NCBI RefSeq assembly: GCF_000968015.1
Contig: NZ_LACH01000038.1
Coordinates: 1-42,271, forward strand
Direction: 5' to 3'
Origin: Pseudomonas fluorescens
GTDB taxonomy: Bacteria; Pseudomonadota; Gammaproteobacteria; Pseudomonadales; Pseudomonadaceae
Length of the DNA: 42,271 bases
A program made the position numbers and the translations under genes. The notes below the pieces were generated by a model, which did not search any database, was not told the origin of the DNA, and saw only the letters and a program-made list of their open reading frames with translations. Below, in pieces: positions 8,660 to 17,441 of the stretch (positions within the stretch are counted from its first letter, which is position 1; every line of letters begins with the position of its first letter).

Positions 8660-8699
8660 GACGCACCGCCGCCCCAGCTCCGTCCTCTTCTGGTGCGTC
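8660..8699. promoter_or_regulatory. Possible NtrC-type enhancer half-sites
   Basis: GACGCACC (8660-8667) and GGTGCGTC (8692-8699) are exact complements containing the NtrC half-sites GCACC and GGTGC. They are 24 nt apart rather than the usual 5-nt spacing, so they are weak as one operator. They lie about 60-90 nt upstream of the sigma-54 promoter match, where an activator for nitrogen limitation would be expected. Confidence 0.35.
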
Positions 8700-8751
8700 G
8701 CCCAAACCGCGCAACCGCTCTAATACGACATTTCCCTGCCTTTTGCCGACC

Positions 8752-8767
8752 AGGCACAGCCCTTGCT
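8752..8767 (+). promoter_or_regulatory. Sigma-54 (RpoN) promoter for the urea transporter operon
   Basis: AGGCACAGCCCTTGCT matches the -24/-12 consensus TGGCAC-N5-TTGCW, with invariant GG at 8753-8754 and GC at 8765-8766, exactly 10 nt apart. Transcription would start near 8778, giving a leader of about 54 nt before urtA. RpoN and NtrC control of urea uptake under nitrogen limitation is well known in proteobacteria, which supports the match. Confidence 0.8.
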
Positions 8768-8831
8768 AAAGACCCTTCAGTAGTCCGCATCTGCCAACCA
8801 AGAAAATTCATAAGTTCATGGAGATCGCACA

Positions 8832-10097
8832 ATGAAGCGTCGCAGCTTGATCAAGGCTTTTACACTTTCGGCAAGCATTGCCGCGATGGGCATGACCTGG
8901 AGCCTCCAGGCCGCCGAGACCATCAAGGTCGGTATTCTGCATTCGTTGTCCGGCACCATGGCGATCTCCGAAACGTCGCTCAAAGACATGGCCTTGATGA
9001 CCATCGACGAGATCAACGCCAAGGGCGGCGTCAACGGCAAAATGCTGGAGCCTGTGGTCGTCGACCCGGCATCGAACTGGCCGCTGTTCGCTGAAAAGGG
9101 TCGTCAGTTGCTGACTCAGGACAAGGTGGCGGTGGTGTTCGGTTGCTGGACGTCGGTGTCGCGTAAATCGGTGTTACCGGTGTTCGAGGAGCTCAACGGC
9201 CTGCTGTTCTACCCGGTGCAATACGAAGGCGAAGAGATGTCGCCGAACGTGTTCTACACCGGTGCCGCGCCGAACCAGCAAGCGATTCCGGCGGTGGAAT
9301 ACCTGATGAGCGAAGAAGGCGGCAGCGCCAAGCGTTACTTCCTGCTGGGCACTGACTACGTTTACCCGCGCACCACCAACAAAATCCTGCGCTCGTTCCT
9401 GCACTCCAAAGGTGTGGCGGACAAGGACATCGAAGAGGTCTACACCCCGTTTGGTCATAGCGATTACCAAACCATCGTGGCCAACATCAAAAAATTCTCG
9501 GCCGGTGGCAAGACAGCGGTCATCTCCACCGTCAACGGCGACTCCAACGTGCCGTTCTACAAAGAGCTGGCTAACCAAGGCTTGAAAGCCACCGACGTTC
9601 CGGTCGTGGCGTTCTCGGTCGGCGAAGAAGAACTGCGCGGTATCGATACCAAGCCACTGGTGGGCAACCTCGCGGCATGGAACTACTTCGAATCGGTCGA
9701 GAATCCGGCGAACAAGAAATTCGTCGCCGACTGGAAAGCCTACGCCAAGAAACACAACCTGCCGGGCGCCGACAAAGCGGTGACCAACGACCCGATGGAA
9801 GCCACGTACGTGGGCATCCACATGTGGGCGCAAGCGGCTGAAAAAGCCAAGTCCACCGACGTCGACAAAGTCCGCGAAGCATTGGCCGGCCAGACCTTTG
9901 CCGCGCCGTCCGGTTACACCCTGACCATGGACAAGACCAACCACCACCTGCACAAGCCGGTGATGATCGGTGAGATTCAGGCGGACGGTCAGTTCAACGT
10001 GGTGTGGCAGACCGAAGGGCCGATCCGTGCCGAGCCGTGGAGCCCGTTCATCTCGGGTAACGACAAGAAGCCGGATTATGCGGTGAAAAGCAACTAA
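8832..10097 (+). CDS. urtA: Urea ABC transporter substrate-binding protein UrtA
   Basis: A 421-aa periplasmic binding protein. The leader MKRRSLIKAFTLSASIAAMG has a twin-arginine-like KRRSLIK before the hydrophobic stretch, so Tat export is possible alongside Sec; cleavage is near LQAAE. The mature protein begins with the type I (LivJ-like) fold ETIKVGILHSLSGTMAISE, and the family-specific segments GCWTSVSRKSVLPVFEE and PVQYEGEE are those of UrtA. It captures urea (and possibly short amides) for UrtBCDE. GGAG at 8820-8823 (ATGGAGATCGCACA) is the ribosome binding site. It is separated from urtB by a REP doublet, and expression is expected from the sigma-54 promoter upstream. Confidence 0.96.
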   Translation: MKRRSLIKAFTLSASIAAMGMTWSLQAAETIKVGILHSLSGTMAISETSLKDMALMTIDEINAKGGVNGKMLEPVVVDPASNWPLFAEKGRQLLTQDKVAVVFGCWTSVSRKSVLPVFEELNGLLFYPVQYEGEEMSPNVFYTGAAPNQQAIPAVEYLMSEEGGSAKRYFLLGTDYVYPRTTNKILRSFLHSKGVADKDIEEVYTPFGHSDYQTIVANIKKFSAGGKTAVISTVNGDSNVPFYKELANQGLKATDVPVVAFSVGEEELRGIDTKPLVGNLAAWNYFESVENPANKKFVADWKAYAKKHNLPGADKAVTNDPMEATYVGIHMWAQAAEKAKSTDVDKVREALAGQTFAAPSGYTLTMDKTNHHLHKPVMIGEIQADGQFNVVWQTEGPIRAEPWSPFISGNDKKPDYAVKSN

Positions 10098-10148
10098 GCC
10101 ACTGGATGTCGGGCCCGAGTACTCCACTCGGGACCGACACATATCTCT

Positions 10149-10237
10149 GTAGGAGTGAGCCTGCTCGCGATAGCGGTGGGACAGACAACATACCTGTTGA
10201 TTGATAGACCGCTATCGCGAGCAGGCTCACTCCTACA
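10149..10237. repeat. REP doublet (GTAGGAGTGAGCCTGCTCGCG class)
   Basis: The arms of about 30 bp start TGTAGGAGTGAGCCTGCTCG at 10149 and close with its complement at 10237. The spacer ACAGACAACATACCTGTTGA is almost the same as in the repeat at 13733-13824, so the whole doublet looks like one mobile unit copied twice in this operon. Confidence 0.92.
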
Positions 10238-10261
10238 TTTAGCCCGCGCAAGGCCTTACAT

Positions 10262-11764
10262 ATGCCCACCGCCCTTTACCGCTTGATCTTTGCACTCACG
10301 CTTTTACTGCCGATGGCCGTACAGGCCGGCGACGCCGAAGACTTCGTCGCCGCCAATCCCGTGCAGCAAGCCAAGCTTTTGGAAGCCTGGGCCGCGCAGC
10401 CCGATCCGGGCCGTATCGAGCTGATCAACGCCCTGCAGCAAGGCGAGTTGACCGTCGACGGCCAACCGAAAACCCTGCGCCTGAACAACCGCCTGCGGGG
10501 TCTGATCGACACCGCTCTGGCCAGTCACCAATTGCTCGCCACCGACGCCAAAACCCGTCTGGCCGCCGCGCAGCAATTGCAGAAAAGCGCCAAACCGGCG
10601 CAGTTGAAATTCCTCGACCAGCAACTGGCTGGCGAACAAGACGTAAGCGTTCGCGCGGCTTTGAGCCTGGCGTTGGCCAACCTGCAACTGGTGGACACCG
10701 ACCCGGCCGTGCGCCTTGCCGCTGTGCGTCTGCTCGGTGAAACCGGCGATCCGCTGGCCCGCACTCGACTCGACAGCCTGCTGCAACCCGGTGTCGAAGC
10801 CGACGCCGGCGTACGCACCGCTGCTGAAACCAGCCTCGCTCAGGTCAAACGCAAATTGCTGATCGGCGAGATCCTCGGCCAAGCCTTCAGCGGCATGTCC
10901 CTCGGCTCGATCCTGTTGCTTGCCGCACTCGGTCTGGCGATCACCTTCGGCCTGCTCGGCGTGATCAACATGGCCCATGGCGAGATGCTGATGCTCGGCG
11001 CGTACTCGACGTACGTGGTGCAGCTGATGTTCCAGCGCTTCGCCCCGCAAGCCATCGAGTTCTACCCGCTGATCGCCTTGCCGGTGGCGTTTTTCGTCAC
11101 CGCCGCCATCGGCATGGCGCTGGAGCGCACGGTGATTCGCCACCTCTATGGCCGTCCATTGGAAACCCTGCTCGCCACGTGGGGCATCAGCCTGATGCTG
11201 ATTCAACTGGTGCGACTGGTGTTCGGCGCGCAGAACGTTGAAGTGGCCAACCCGGCGTGGTTGTCGGGCGGGATTCAAGTGCTGCCGAATCTGGTGCTGC
11301 CGTACAACCGCATCGTGATCATCGCCTTCGCCCTGTTTGTGGTGGTACTGACCTGGCTGCTGCTGAACAAGACTCGCCTGGGTTTGAACGTGCGTGCCGT
11401 CACCCAGAACCGCAACATGGCCGCGTGCTGCGGCGTGCCGACCGGGCGCGTGGACATGCTCGCCTTCGGCCTCGGCTCGGGAATTGCCGGACTCGGTGGC
11501 GTCGCCCTTAGCCAGATCGGCAACGTCGGCCCGGACCTCGGCCAGAGCTACATCATCGACTCGTTCCTGGTGGTGGTGCTCGGTGGCGTCGGCCAATTGG
11601 CCGGTAGCGTGCTGGCCGCGTTCGGCCTTGGCATCGCCAACAAAATACTCGAACCGCAAATCGGTGCCGTGCTTGGCAAGATCCTGATCCTCGCGATGAT
11701 CATTCTGTTCATCCAGAAACGTCCGCAAGGCCTCTTCGCACTGAAAGGACGGGTGATCGACTGA
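10262..11764 (+). CDS. urtB: Urea ABC transporter permease UrtB
   Basis: A 500-aa protein. It has a signal-like N-terminus (residues 1-21, ending VQA) and a periplasmic alpha-helical HEAT-like region to about residue 200 (VSVRAALSLALANLQ, DPAVRLAAVRLLGETGDP). A LivH-type permease with about eight helices follows (GLLGVINMAHGEMLMLGAY, TQNRNMAACCGVPTGRVD). This long N-terminal extension is usual for proteobacterial UrtB. With UrtC it forms the urea channel in the inner membrane. Its stop overlaps the urtC start by 1 nt. The preceding gap holds only the REP doublet, so urtB is probably read from the urtA promoter. Confidence 0.95.
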   Translation: MPTALYRLIFALTLLLPMAVQAGDAEDFVAANPVQQAKLLEAWAAQPDPGRIELINALQQGELTVDGQPKTLRLNNRLRGLIDTALASHQLLATDAKTRLAAAQQLQKSAKPAQLKFLDQQLAGEQDVSVRAALSLALANLQLVDTDPAVRLAAVRLLGETGDPLARTRLDSLLQPGVEADAGVRTAAETSLAQVKRKLLIGEILGQAFSGMSLGSILLLAALGLAITFGLLGVINMAHGEMLMLGAYSTYVVQLMFQRFAPQAIEFYPLIALPVAFFVTAAIGMALERTVIRHLYGRPLETLLATWGISLMLIQLVRLVFGAQNVEVANPAWLSGGIQVLPNLVLPYNRIVIIAFALFVVVLTWLLLNKTRLGLNVRAVTQNRNMAACCGVPTGRVDMLAFGLGSGIAGLGGVALSQIGNVGPDLGQSYIIDSFLVVVLGGVGQLAGSVLAAFGLGIANKILEPQIGAVLGKILILAMIILFIQKRPQGLFALKGRVID

Positions 11765-12839
11765 TGAACCAGCCCCTGATGCTCACGGCCACGCAAAAGG
11801 CCGGCCCCAAAGTCACGATTGCCATCGGCGCAGTGATCCTCTTTCTGTTGCTGGCGTTGCCGCTGCTGTCGTTGCTATCGCCGGACAGCATGTTTCACGT
11901 CTCGGCTTACACGCTGACGCTGGTGGGCAAGATTCTTTGCTACGCGATTGTCGCGCTGGCCCTCGATCTGGTCTGGGGATACGCCGGCCTGTTGTCCCTC
12001 GGCCACGGCTTGTTCTTCGCCCTCGGCGGTTATGCGATGGGCATGTACCTGATGCGCCAGGCGTCGGGCGATGGCTTGCCAGCGTTCATGACGTTTCTGT
12101 CGTGGACCGAATTACCGTGGTACTGGACCGGCACCAGCAGTTTCCTCTGGTCGATGTGTCTGGTGGTGTTGGCGCCGGGGTTGCTGGCGCTGGTGTTCGG
12201 CTTCTTCGCCTTCCGTTCGCGGATCAAGGGCGTGTATTTCTCGATCATGACCCAGGCCCTGACCTTCGCCGGGATGCTCCTGTTCTTCCGTAACGAAACC
12301 GGGTTTGGCGGCAATAACGGATTCACCAATTTCCGCACGATTCTCGGGTTTGGCATTACTGAACCGGGGACTCGCGCGGTGTTGTTTTTCGCCACGGTGG
12401 TGTTGTTGGTGGCGAGCCTGTTTATCGGCTGGCGTCTGGCGCAGAGCAAATTTGGCCGGGTGCTGACTGCCCTGCGGGATGCGGAAAACCGCCTGATGTT
12501 CTGCGGTTACGATCCACGCGGTTTCAAGCTGTTTGTCTGGGTGTTGAGCGCAGTGTTGTGCGGCCTGGCCGGTGCGCTGTACGTGCCGCAAGTCGGCATC
12601 ATCAACCCGAGTGAAATGTCGCCAACCAACTCCATTGAAGCCGCGGTCTGGGTTGCACTTGGCGGTCGTGGCACCTTGATCGGCCCGTTGCTCGGTGCCG
12701 GCGTGGTCAACGGCATGAAGAGCTGGTTCACCGTGGCTTTCCCGGAATACTGGCTGTTCTTCCTCGGTGCGCTGTTCATCGTCGTGACCCTGTACCTGCC
12801 CAAAGGTGTGATCGGTCTGCTGAAAAAAAGGGGTGAACA

Positions 12840-12843
<4 letters not shown>
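11764..12843 (+). CDS. urtC: Urea ABC transporter permease UrtC
   Basis: A 359-aa LivM-type permease with about ten hydrophobic segments. Typical motifs are ALDLVWGYAGLLSLGHGLFF, FRSRIKGVYFSIMTQALTFA, NNGFTNF and ALRDAENRLMFCGYDPRGFK. It pairs with UrtB to make the urea channel. It is translationally coupled on both sides, overlapping urtB by 1 nt and urtD by 4 nt (ATGA at 12840-12843). Length and motifs match the family with no sign of damage. Confidence 0.95.
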
Positions 12844-13712
<869 letters not shown>

Positions 13713-13732
13713 AGCTGCAAACACCTATCCAA

Positions 13733-13824
13733 CTGTAGGAGTGAGCCTGCTCGCGATAACGGTGGGTCAGACAACATATCTGTTGATTGAAAGACCGCTA
13801 TCGCGAGCAGGCTCACTCCTACAG
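13733..13824. repeat. REP doublet, near copy of the one before urtB
   Basis: The arms CTGTAGGAGTGAGCCTGCTC (13733) and the complementary sequence to 13824 flank a spacer that matches the 10149-10237 element at nearly every base, differing at only a few positions. It ends 22 nt before the urtE start codon, so its hairpin lies just upstream of the urtE ribosome binding site. Confidence 0.92.
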
Positions 13825-13846
13825 GGGATTTGAGGAGAATTTGAAC

Positions 13847-14545
13847 ATGCTGCAAGTCGACAAGCTGCACCAGTACTACGGCGGTAGCCACATCCTGCGC
13901 GGCCTGACGTTTGACGTGAAGGTCGGCGAAGTCACTTGCCTCCTCGGGCGTAACGGCGTGGGCAAGACCACCTTGCTCAAGTGCCTGATGGGTTTGTTGC
14001 CGGCCAAAGAAGGCGCGGTGAGCTGGGAAGGCAAACCGATTACCGCGTTCAAGCCACACCAGCGGGTTCACGCCGGGATCGCTTACGTGCCTCAGGGTCG
14101 GGAAATTTTCGGCCGGCTGACCGTGGAAGAAAACTTGTTGATGGGCCTGTCGCGATTTCCCGGTGCTGAAGCCAAGGAAGTCCCGGCGTTCATCTACGAA
14201 CTGTTTCCGGTGCTGCTGCAAATGAAGCAACGGCGCGGCGGTGACTTGTCCGGTGGCCAACAGCAGCAATTGGCGATCGGCCGAGCGTTGGCCAGCCGTC
14301 CACGCTTGCTGATTCTCGACGAGCCCACCGAAGGCATCCAGCCATCGGTGATCAAGGAAATCGGCGCGGTGATCAAGAAGCTTGCGGCCCGGGGTGATAT
14401 GGCGATTTTGCTGGTGGAGCAGTTCTACGATTTTGCCGCCGAACTGGCCGATCAATACCTGGTGATGTCCCGGGGCGAAATCGTGCAACAGGGTCGCGGA
14501 GAAAATATGGAGGCCGAGGGTGTACGCGGTCTCGTTACGATATAA
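13847..14545 (+). CDS. urtE: Urea ABC transporter ATP-binding protein UrtE
   Basis: A 232-aa LivF-type ATPase from ATG 13847, chosen because GAGGAG at 13832-13837 is well placed; the frame is open further upstream only through REP sequence. Walker A is GRNGVGKTT near residues 36-44, signature DLSGGQQQQLAIGRAL, and Walker B LLILDEPTEGIQP, the last typical of UrtE. It forms the second ATPase subunit of the urea importer. A 43-nt gap leads to ureD. Confidence 0.96.
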   Translation: MLQVDKLHQYYGGSHILRGLTFDVKVGEVTCLLGRNGVGKTTLLKCLMGLLPAKEGAVSWEGKPITAFKPHQRVHAGIAYVPQGREIFGRLTVEENLLMGLSRFPGAEAKEVPAFIYELFPVLLQMKQRRGGDLSGGQQQQLAIGRALASRPRLLILDEPTEGIQPSVIKEIGAVIKKLAARGDMAILLVEQFYDFAAELADQYLVMSRGEIVQQGRGENMEAEGVRGLVTI

Positions 14546-14588
14546 GGCTACGATCTAATCTGTAGCGTCCTGACGATAATTAGAAACC

Positions 14589-15428
14589 ATGAATTTACCT
14601 CTTCCCACTGCCCTGTTTACCCCCAGCTGGCACGCCGAGCTGGAACTCGGCTACGCCCGATTCGGCGACAGCACACGCCCGGTTCAGCGTCGCCACAAAG
14701 GCCCGCTGCGGGTGCAAAAGCATCTGTATGCCGAAGGGCCGGAAGTCTGTCAGCACATCATCGTGCATCCGCCGGGCGGGATTGCCGGCGGTGATCGGCT
14801 GGACATCTCGGCCAGTGTCGGCCGCGATGCCTGGGCGCAAATCACCAGCCCCGGTGCGGCCAAGTGGTATCGCGCGGCGGGGCCCGCTTATCAGCAGCTG
14901 GATTTGAAAGTGGCGAGCGGTGCGACACTTGAATGGTTGCCACAAGAGACGATCATTTTCAGTGCCGCCCAGGCTGAACTCAGCACGTGCATCGACCTTG
15001 AAGGCGATGCCCGGCTGTTCTACTGGGACGTGGTCGCGCTGGGCCGGCCGGCCAGCGGTGAGCGTTTCGACCTCGGCCATTTTCAGGCGCGACTGGACAT
15101 CCGCCGCGACGGTCAGTTGCTCTGGCATGAACGCCAGCGCATTGTCGGAGGCGATGGTTTGCTTGATTCGCCGATTGGCCTGGATGGGCAACCGGTGTTT
15201 GCGACGCTGCTGGTGACCGGGGACATCGATAGCGACTTACTGGAGCGTTGCCGTTCGCTGCCCCATGACGTGCGCGGAGATCTGACCCAGTTACCGGGGC
15301 TTTTAGTCGCACGATGTCTGGCCAGTGAAGCGCTGCTGGCGCGTGGTTGGCTGATTGATTTGTGGCGGTTGCTTCGGCCTGCTTTGCTCGGCCGCGAAGC
15401 TCTCCCCCCGCGAATATGGAGCACCTGA
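14589..15428 (+). CDS. ureD: Urease accessory protein UreD (UreH)
   Basis: A 279-aa protein with UreD hallmarks: RRHKGPLRVQKHLYAEGPEV, HPPGGIAGGDRLDISASVG, SPGAAKWYRA and WLPQETIIFSAA. UreD binds apo-urease and, with UreF and UreG, forms the complex that channels nickel and CO2 into the active site. Those partners and UreE are not in this window; in P. aeruginosa ureEFG lie at a separate locus, so their absence here is expected. The gene follows urtE closely and is separated from ureA by a REP doublet. No strong ribosome binding site is seen before the ATG. Confidence 0.95.
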   Translation: MNLPLPTALFTPSWHAELELGYARFGDSTRPVQRRHKGPLRVQKHLYAEGPEVCQHIIVHPPGGIAGGDRLDISASVGRDAWAQITSPGAAKWYRAAGPAYQQLDLKVASGATLEWLPQETIIFSAAQAELSTCIDLEGDARLFYWDVVALGRPASGERFDLGHFQARLDIRRDGQLLWHERQRIVGGDGLLDSPIGLDGQPVFATLLVTGDIDSDLLERCRSLPHDVRGDLTQLPGLLVARCLASEALLARGWLIDLWRLLRPALLGREALPPRIWST

Positions 15429-15436
15429 ATACGATC

Positions 15437-15532
15437 CCCTGTAGGAGTGAGCCTGCTCGCGATGGCGTCGGCACATTCAACCTATAAGTGGCCTGACACA
15501 CCGCCATCGCGAGCAGGCTCACTCCTACAGGG
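15437..15532. repeat. REP doublet between ureD and ureA
   Basis: CCCTGTAGGAGTGAGCCTGC at 15437 and its complement ending at 15532 form arms of about 34 bp with a different spacer from the two urt copies. The class is the same (GTAGGAGTGAGCCTGCTCGCG). Confidence 0.92.
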
Positions 15533-15588
15533 ATTGGTGTTTACACATCCGAATACTTTTTTAAACTGCCGATTATGGATTCCAAACG

Positions 15589-15891
15589 ATGGACCTGACC
15601 CCACGCGAAAAAGACAAGCTGCTGATCTTCACCGCCGGCCTCGTGGCCGAGCGACGTTTGGCGCGCGGCGTGAAACTCAACTACCCGGAAGCCATGGCCT
15701 ACATTTCCGCCGCGCTGCTCGAAGGCGCCCGTGACGGCCAGACCGTGGCCGAGCTGATGCACTTCGGCACCACCCTGCTCAGCCGCGAACAAGTGATGGA
15801 AGGCATCCCGGAAATGATCCCGGAGATCCAGGTCGAAGCGACCTTTCCCGACGGCACCAAACTGGTCACCGTTCACCAACCGATCGCCTGA
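15589..15891 (+). CDS. ureA: Urease gamma subunit UreA
   Basis: A 100-aa protein of standard length: MDLTPREKDKLLIFTAGLVA, KLNYPEAMAYISAALLEGAR and FPDGTKLVTVHQPI are characteristic. It is the small structural subunit of the (UreABC)3 nickel enzyme that hydrolyses urea to ammonia and carbamate. A 9-nt gap leads to the first acetyltransferase gene, so ureA, the two acetyltransferase genes and ureB form one tight cluster. Confidence 0.97.
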   Translation: MDLTPREKDKLLIFTAGLVAERRLARGVKLNYPEAMAYISAALLEGARDGQTVAELMHFGTTLLSREQVMEGIPEMIPEIQVEATFPDGTKLVTVHQPIA

Positions 15892-15900
15892 GGCCGCGCC

Positions 15901-16434
15901 ATGACTTACCACATCCGCGATGCAGCGCACGCCGACTTGCCGGCGATCCGCGACATCTACAACGATGCCGTGCTCAACACCACGGCCATCTGGAACGAAC
16001 AGGCGGTCGACCTGGGCAACCGCCAGGCCTGGTTCAGTGCACGGCAATCCCAGGGTTATCCCATTCTGGTGATCGTTGACGGCGATAACACGGTGCTGGG
16101 CTACGCTTCATTCGGTGACTGGCGGCCGTTCGACGGGTTTCGCCATACCGTCGAGCATTCGGTTTACGTGCGCAGCGACCAGCGTGGCAATGGTCTCGGC
16201 CCACAATTGATGACAGCGTTGATCGAGCGCGCCAAAGGCTGCGACAAACACGTGATGGTCGCCGCCATCGAAAGCGGTAACGCCGCTTCTGTTCGCCTGC
16301 ATGAACGAGCCGGTTTCGTGACGACCGGCCAGATGCCTCAGGTGGGCACCAAGTTCGGTCGCTGGCTGGACCTGACCTTTATGCAACTGACCCTCAATCC
16401 AGGCGCGGAACCGCCGAGCGCCAACAAGGAGTAA
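15901..16434 (+). CDS. GNAT acetyltransferase, phosphinothricin/methionine-sulfoximine type
   Basis: A 177-aa GNAT enzyme of the PAT/bar branch: IRDAAHADLPAIRDIYNDAV at the N-terminus, GYASFGDWRPFDGFRHTVEH as the substrate-side segment, acetyl-CoA loop RGNGLG near residues 99-104, and ESGNAASVRLHERAGFV near the C-terminus. In P. aeruginosa the gene in the same position (PA4866) encodes an enzyme that acetylates methionine sulfoximine and related compounds, which supports this specificity. It lies between ureA and ureB, 9 nt after ureA and 6 nt before the next GNAT gene. The link to urea metabolism is positional; protecting glutamine synthetase from sulfoximine-type inhibitors would fit nitrogen assimilation but is inference. 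Confidence 0.9.
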   Translation: MTYHIRDAAHADLPAIRDIYNDAVLNTTAIWNEQAVDLGNRQAWFSARQSQGYPILVIVDGDNTVLGYASFGDWRPFDGFRHTVEHSVYVRSDQRGNGLGPQLMTALIERAKGCDKHVMVAAIESGNAASVRLHERAGFVTTGQMPQVGTKFGRWLDLTFMQLTLNPGAEPPSANKE

Positions 16435-16440
16435 TTTGCC

Positions 16441-16974
16441 ATGAACGCCGCCCAACTGCGCCGCGTCAATGTTGAAAGCTTTGCGCACTATCGTCAGGGC
16501 TTGATTGATCTGCTGCTCGACGCCGTCGGCTATGGCGCCAGCGTCGGGTTCATGGCCAATCTGGACGCCACCCAGGCCCGAGCCTATTTCGATGATGTCC
16601 AGGACAACCTGAACAAGGGCAACGTGCTGCTGTGGGTGGTGGTCAAGGACGAACAAGTGCAGGCCAGTGTGCAACTGACCCTGTGCCAGAAAGCCAATGG
16701 CCTGAACCGCGCCGAAGTGCAAAAACTGCTGGTGCGTGAACATGCGCGTCGCCGGGGTCTGGGCCAACAGTTGATGAGTGCGCTGGAAGCGGCCGCCCTC
16801 CAGCACAAGCGCGGCATGCTCTACCTCGACACCGAGGCCGGCTCCCCCGCCGAAGATTTCTATAAGGCCCTGGGTTACACCAAGGCCGGTGAAATTCCCG
16901 ACTATGCCTGCGACCCGAGCGGTCGCTACAAACCGACTGCCCTCTACTACAAGATTCTCCAAGGAGCCCATTGA
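16441..16974 (+). CDS. GNAT family N-acetyltransferase (second in urease cluster)
   Basis: A 177-aa GNAT protein of a different subfamily from its neighbour. The N-terminal half (SFAHYRQGLIDLLLDAVGYG) has little in common with the PAT-type protein. The acetyl-CoA loop is RRRGLG in VREHARRRGLGQQLM near residues 99-113, and DTEAGSPAEDFYKALGYTKA is the C-terminal GNAT segment. Its stop TGA (16972-16974) shares one base with the ureB start, so it is translationally coupled to a urease structural gene. The substrate is unknown. As far as remembered, P. aeruginosa has only one GNAT in this position, so this second copy is an addition. Confidence 0.88.
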   Translation: MNAAQLRRVNVESFAHYRQGLIDLLLDAVGYGASVGFMANLDATQARAYFDDVQDNLNKGNVLLWVVVKDEQVQASVQLTLCQKANGLNRAEVQKLLVREHARRRGLGQQLMSALEAAALQHKRGMLYLDTEAGSPAEDFYKALGYTKAGEIPDYACDPSGRYKPTALYYKILQGAH

Positions 16975-17282
16975 TGATTCCTGGTGAATACCAGATTCAG
17001 CCCGGCGATATCGAACTCAACGTTGGCCGTCGCACCCTCAGCCTGAAAGTGGCCAACAGCGGCGACCGCCCGATCCAGGTCGGCTCGCATTACCACTTCT
17101 TCGAAACCAACGATGCGCTGACGTTCGACCGTGCCGCCAGCCGTGGCATGCGCCTGAACATCCCCGCCGGCACCGCCGTGCGCTTCGAGCCGGGGCAGAG
17201 CCGCGAGGTCGAATTGGTAGACCTGGCCGGGCATCGCCGGGTGTTCGGGTTTGCCGGCAGGATCATGGGTGACCTCGATTAA
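16974..17282 (+). CDS. ureB: Urease beta subunit UreB
   Basis: A 102-aa protein from ATG 16974, with AAGGAG at 16961-16966 as ribosome binding site; a TTG three bases upstream is in frame but less likely. MIPGEYQIQPGDIELNVGR, VGSHYHFFETN, RLNIPAGTAVRFEPGQ and FGFAGRIMGDLD are family signatures. It is a structural subunit of urease, overlapping the GNAT stop by 1 nt and separated from ureC by a REP-type repeat. Confidence 0.97.
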   Translation: MIPGEYQIQPGDIELNVGRRTLSLKVANSGDRPIQVGSHYHFFETNDALTFDRAASRGMRLNIPAGTAVRFEPGQSREVELVDLAGHRRVFGFAGRIMGDLD

Positions 17283-17293
17283 AGATCAAAAGA

Positions 17294-17390
17294 TCGCAGC
17301 CTCGCTTCGCTCGACAGCTCCTACAGGAAAACGCGATAGACGGGGAACACGATCCCCCTGTAGGAGCTGTCGAGCGGAGCGAGGCTGCGA
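17294..17390. repeat. REP-type inverted repeat between ureB and ureC
   Basis: Arms 17294-17327 and 17357-17390 are 34 bp with about one mismatch and contain GACAGCTCCTACAGG or its complement. It is the same class as the element at 4033-4127. Extra short echoes (GATAGCGAGCGACGCGAGCG) follow to about 17409. It inserts about 160 nt between two subunits of one enzyme. Confidence 0.9.
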
Positions 17391-17441
17391 TAGCGAGCGA
17401 CGCGAGCGGTCTCAAATTCAATTGAATCTCAAGGCGAACGA

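Noticed and set aside
8502..9094. Small plus-strand frames in the urtA upstream region.
   Set aside because: They run through REP sequence or overlap urtA out of frame, with no supporting features.
10304..11728. A 474-aa minus-strand frame opposite urtB, and a similar one opposite the PepSY gene (4017-5516).
   Set aside because: His/Gln/Asp-rich antisense shadows of clear genes, with no domain or ribosome binding site.
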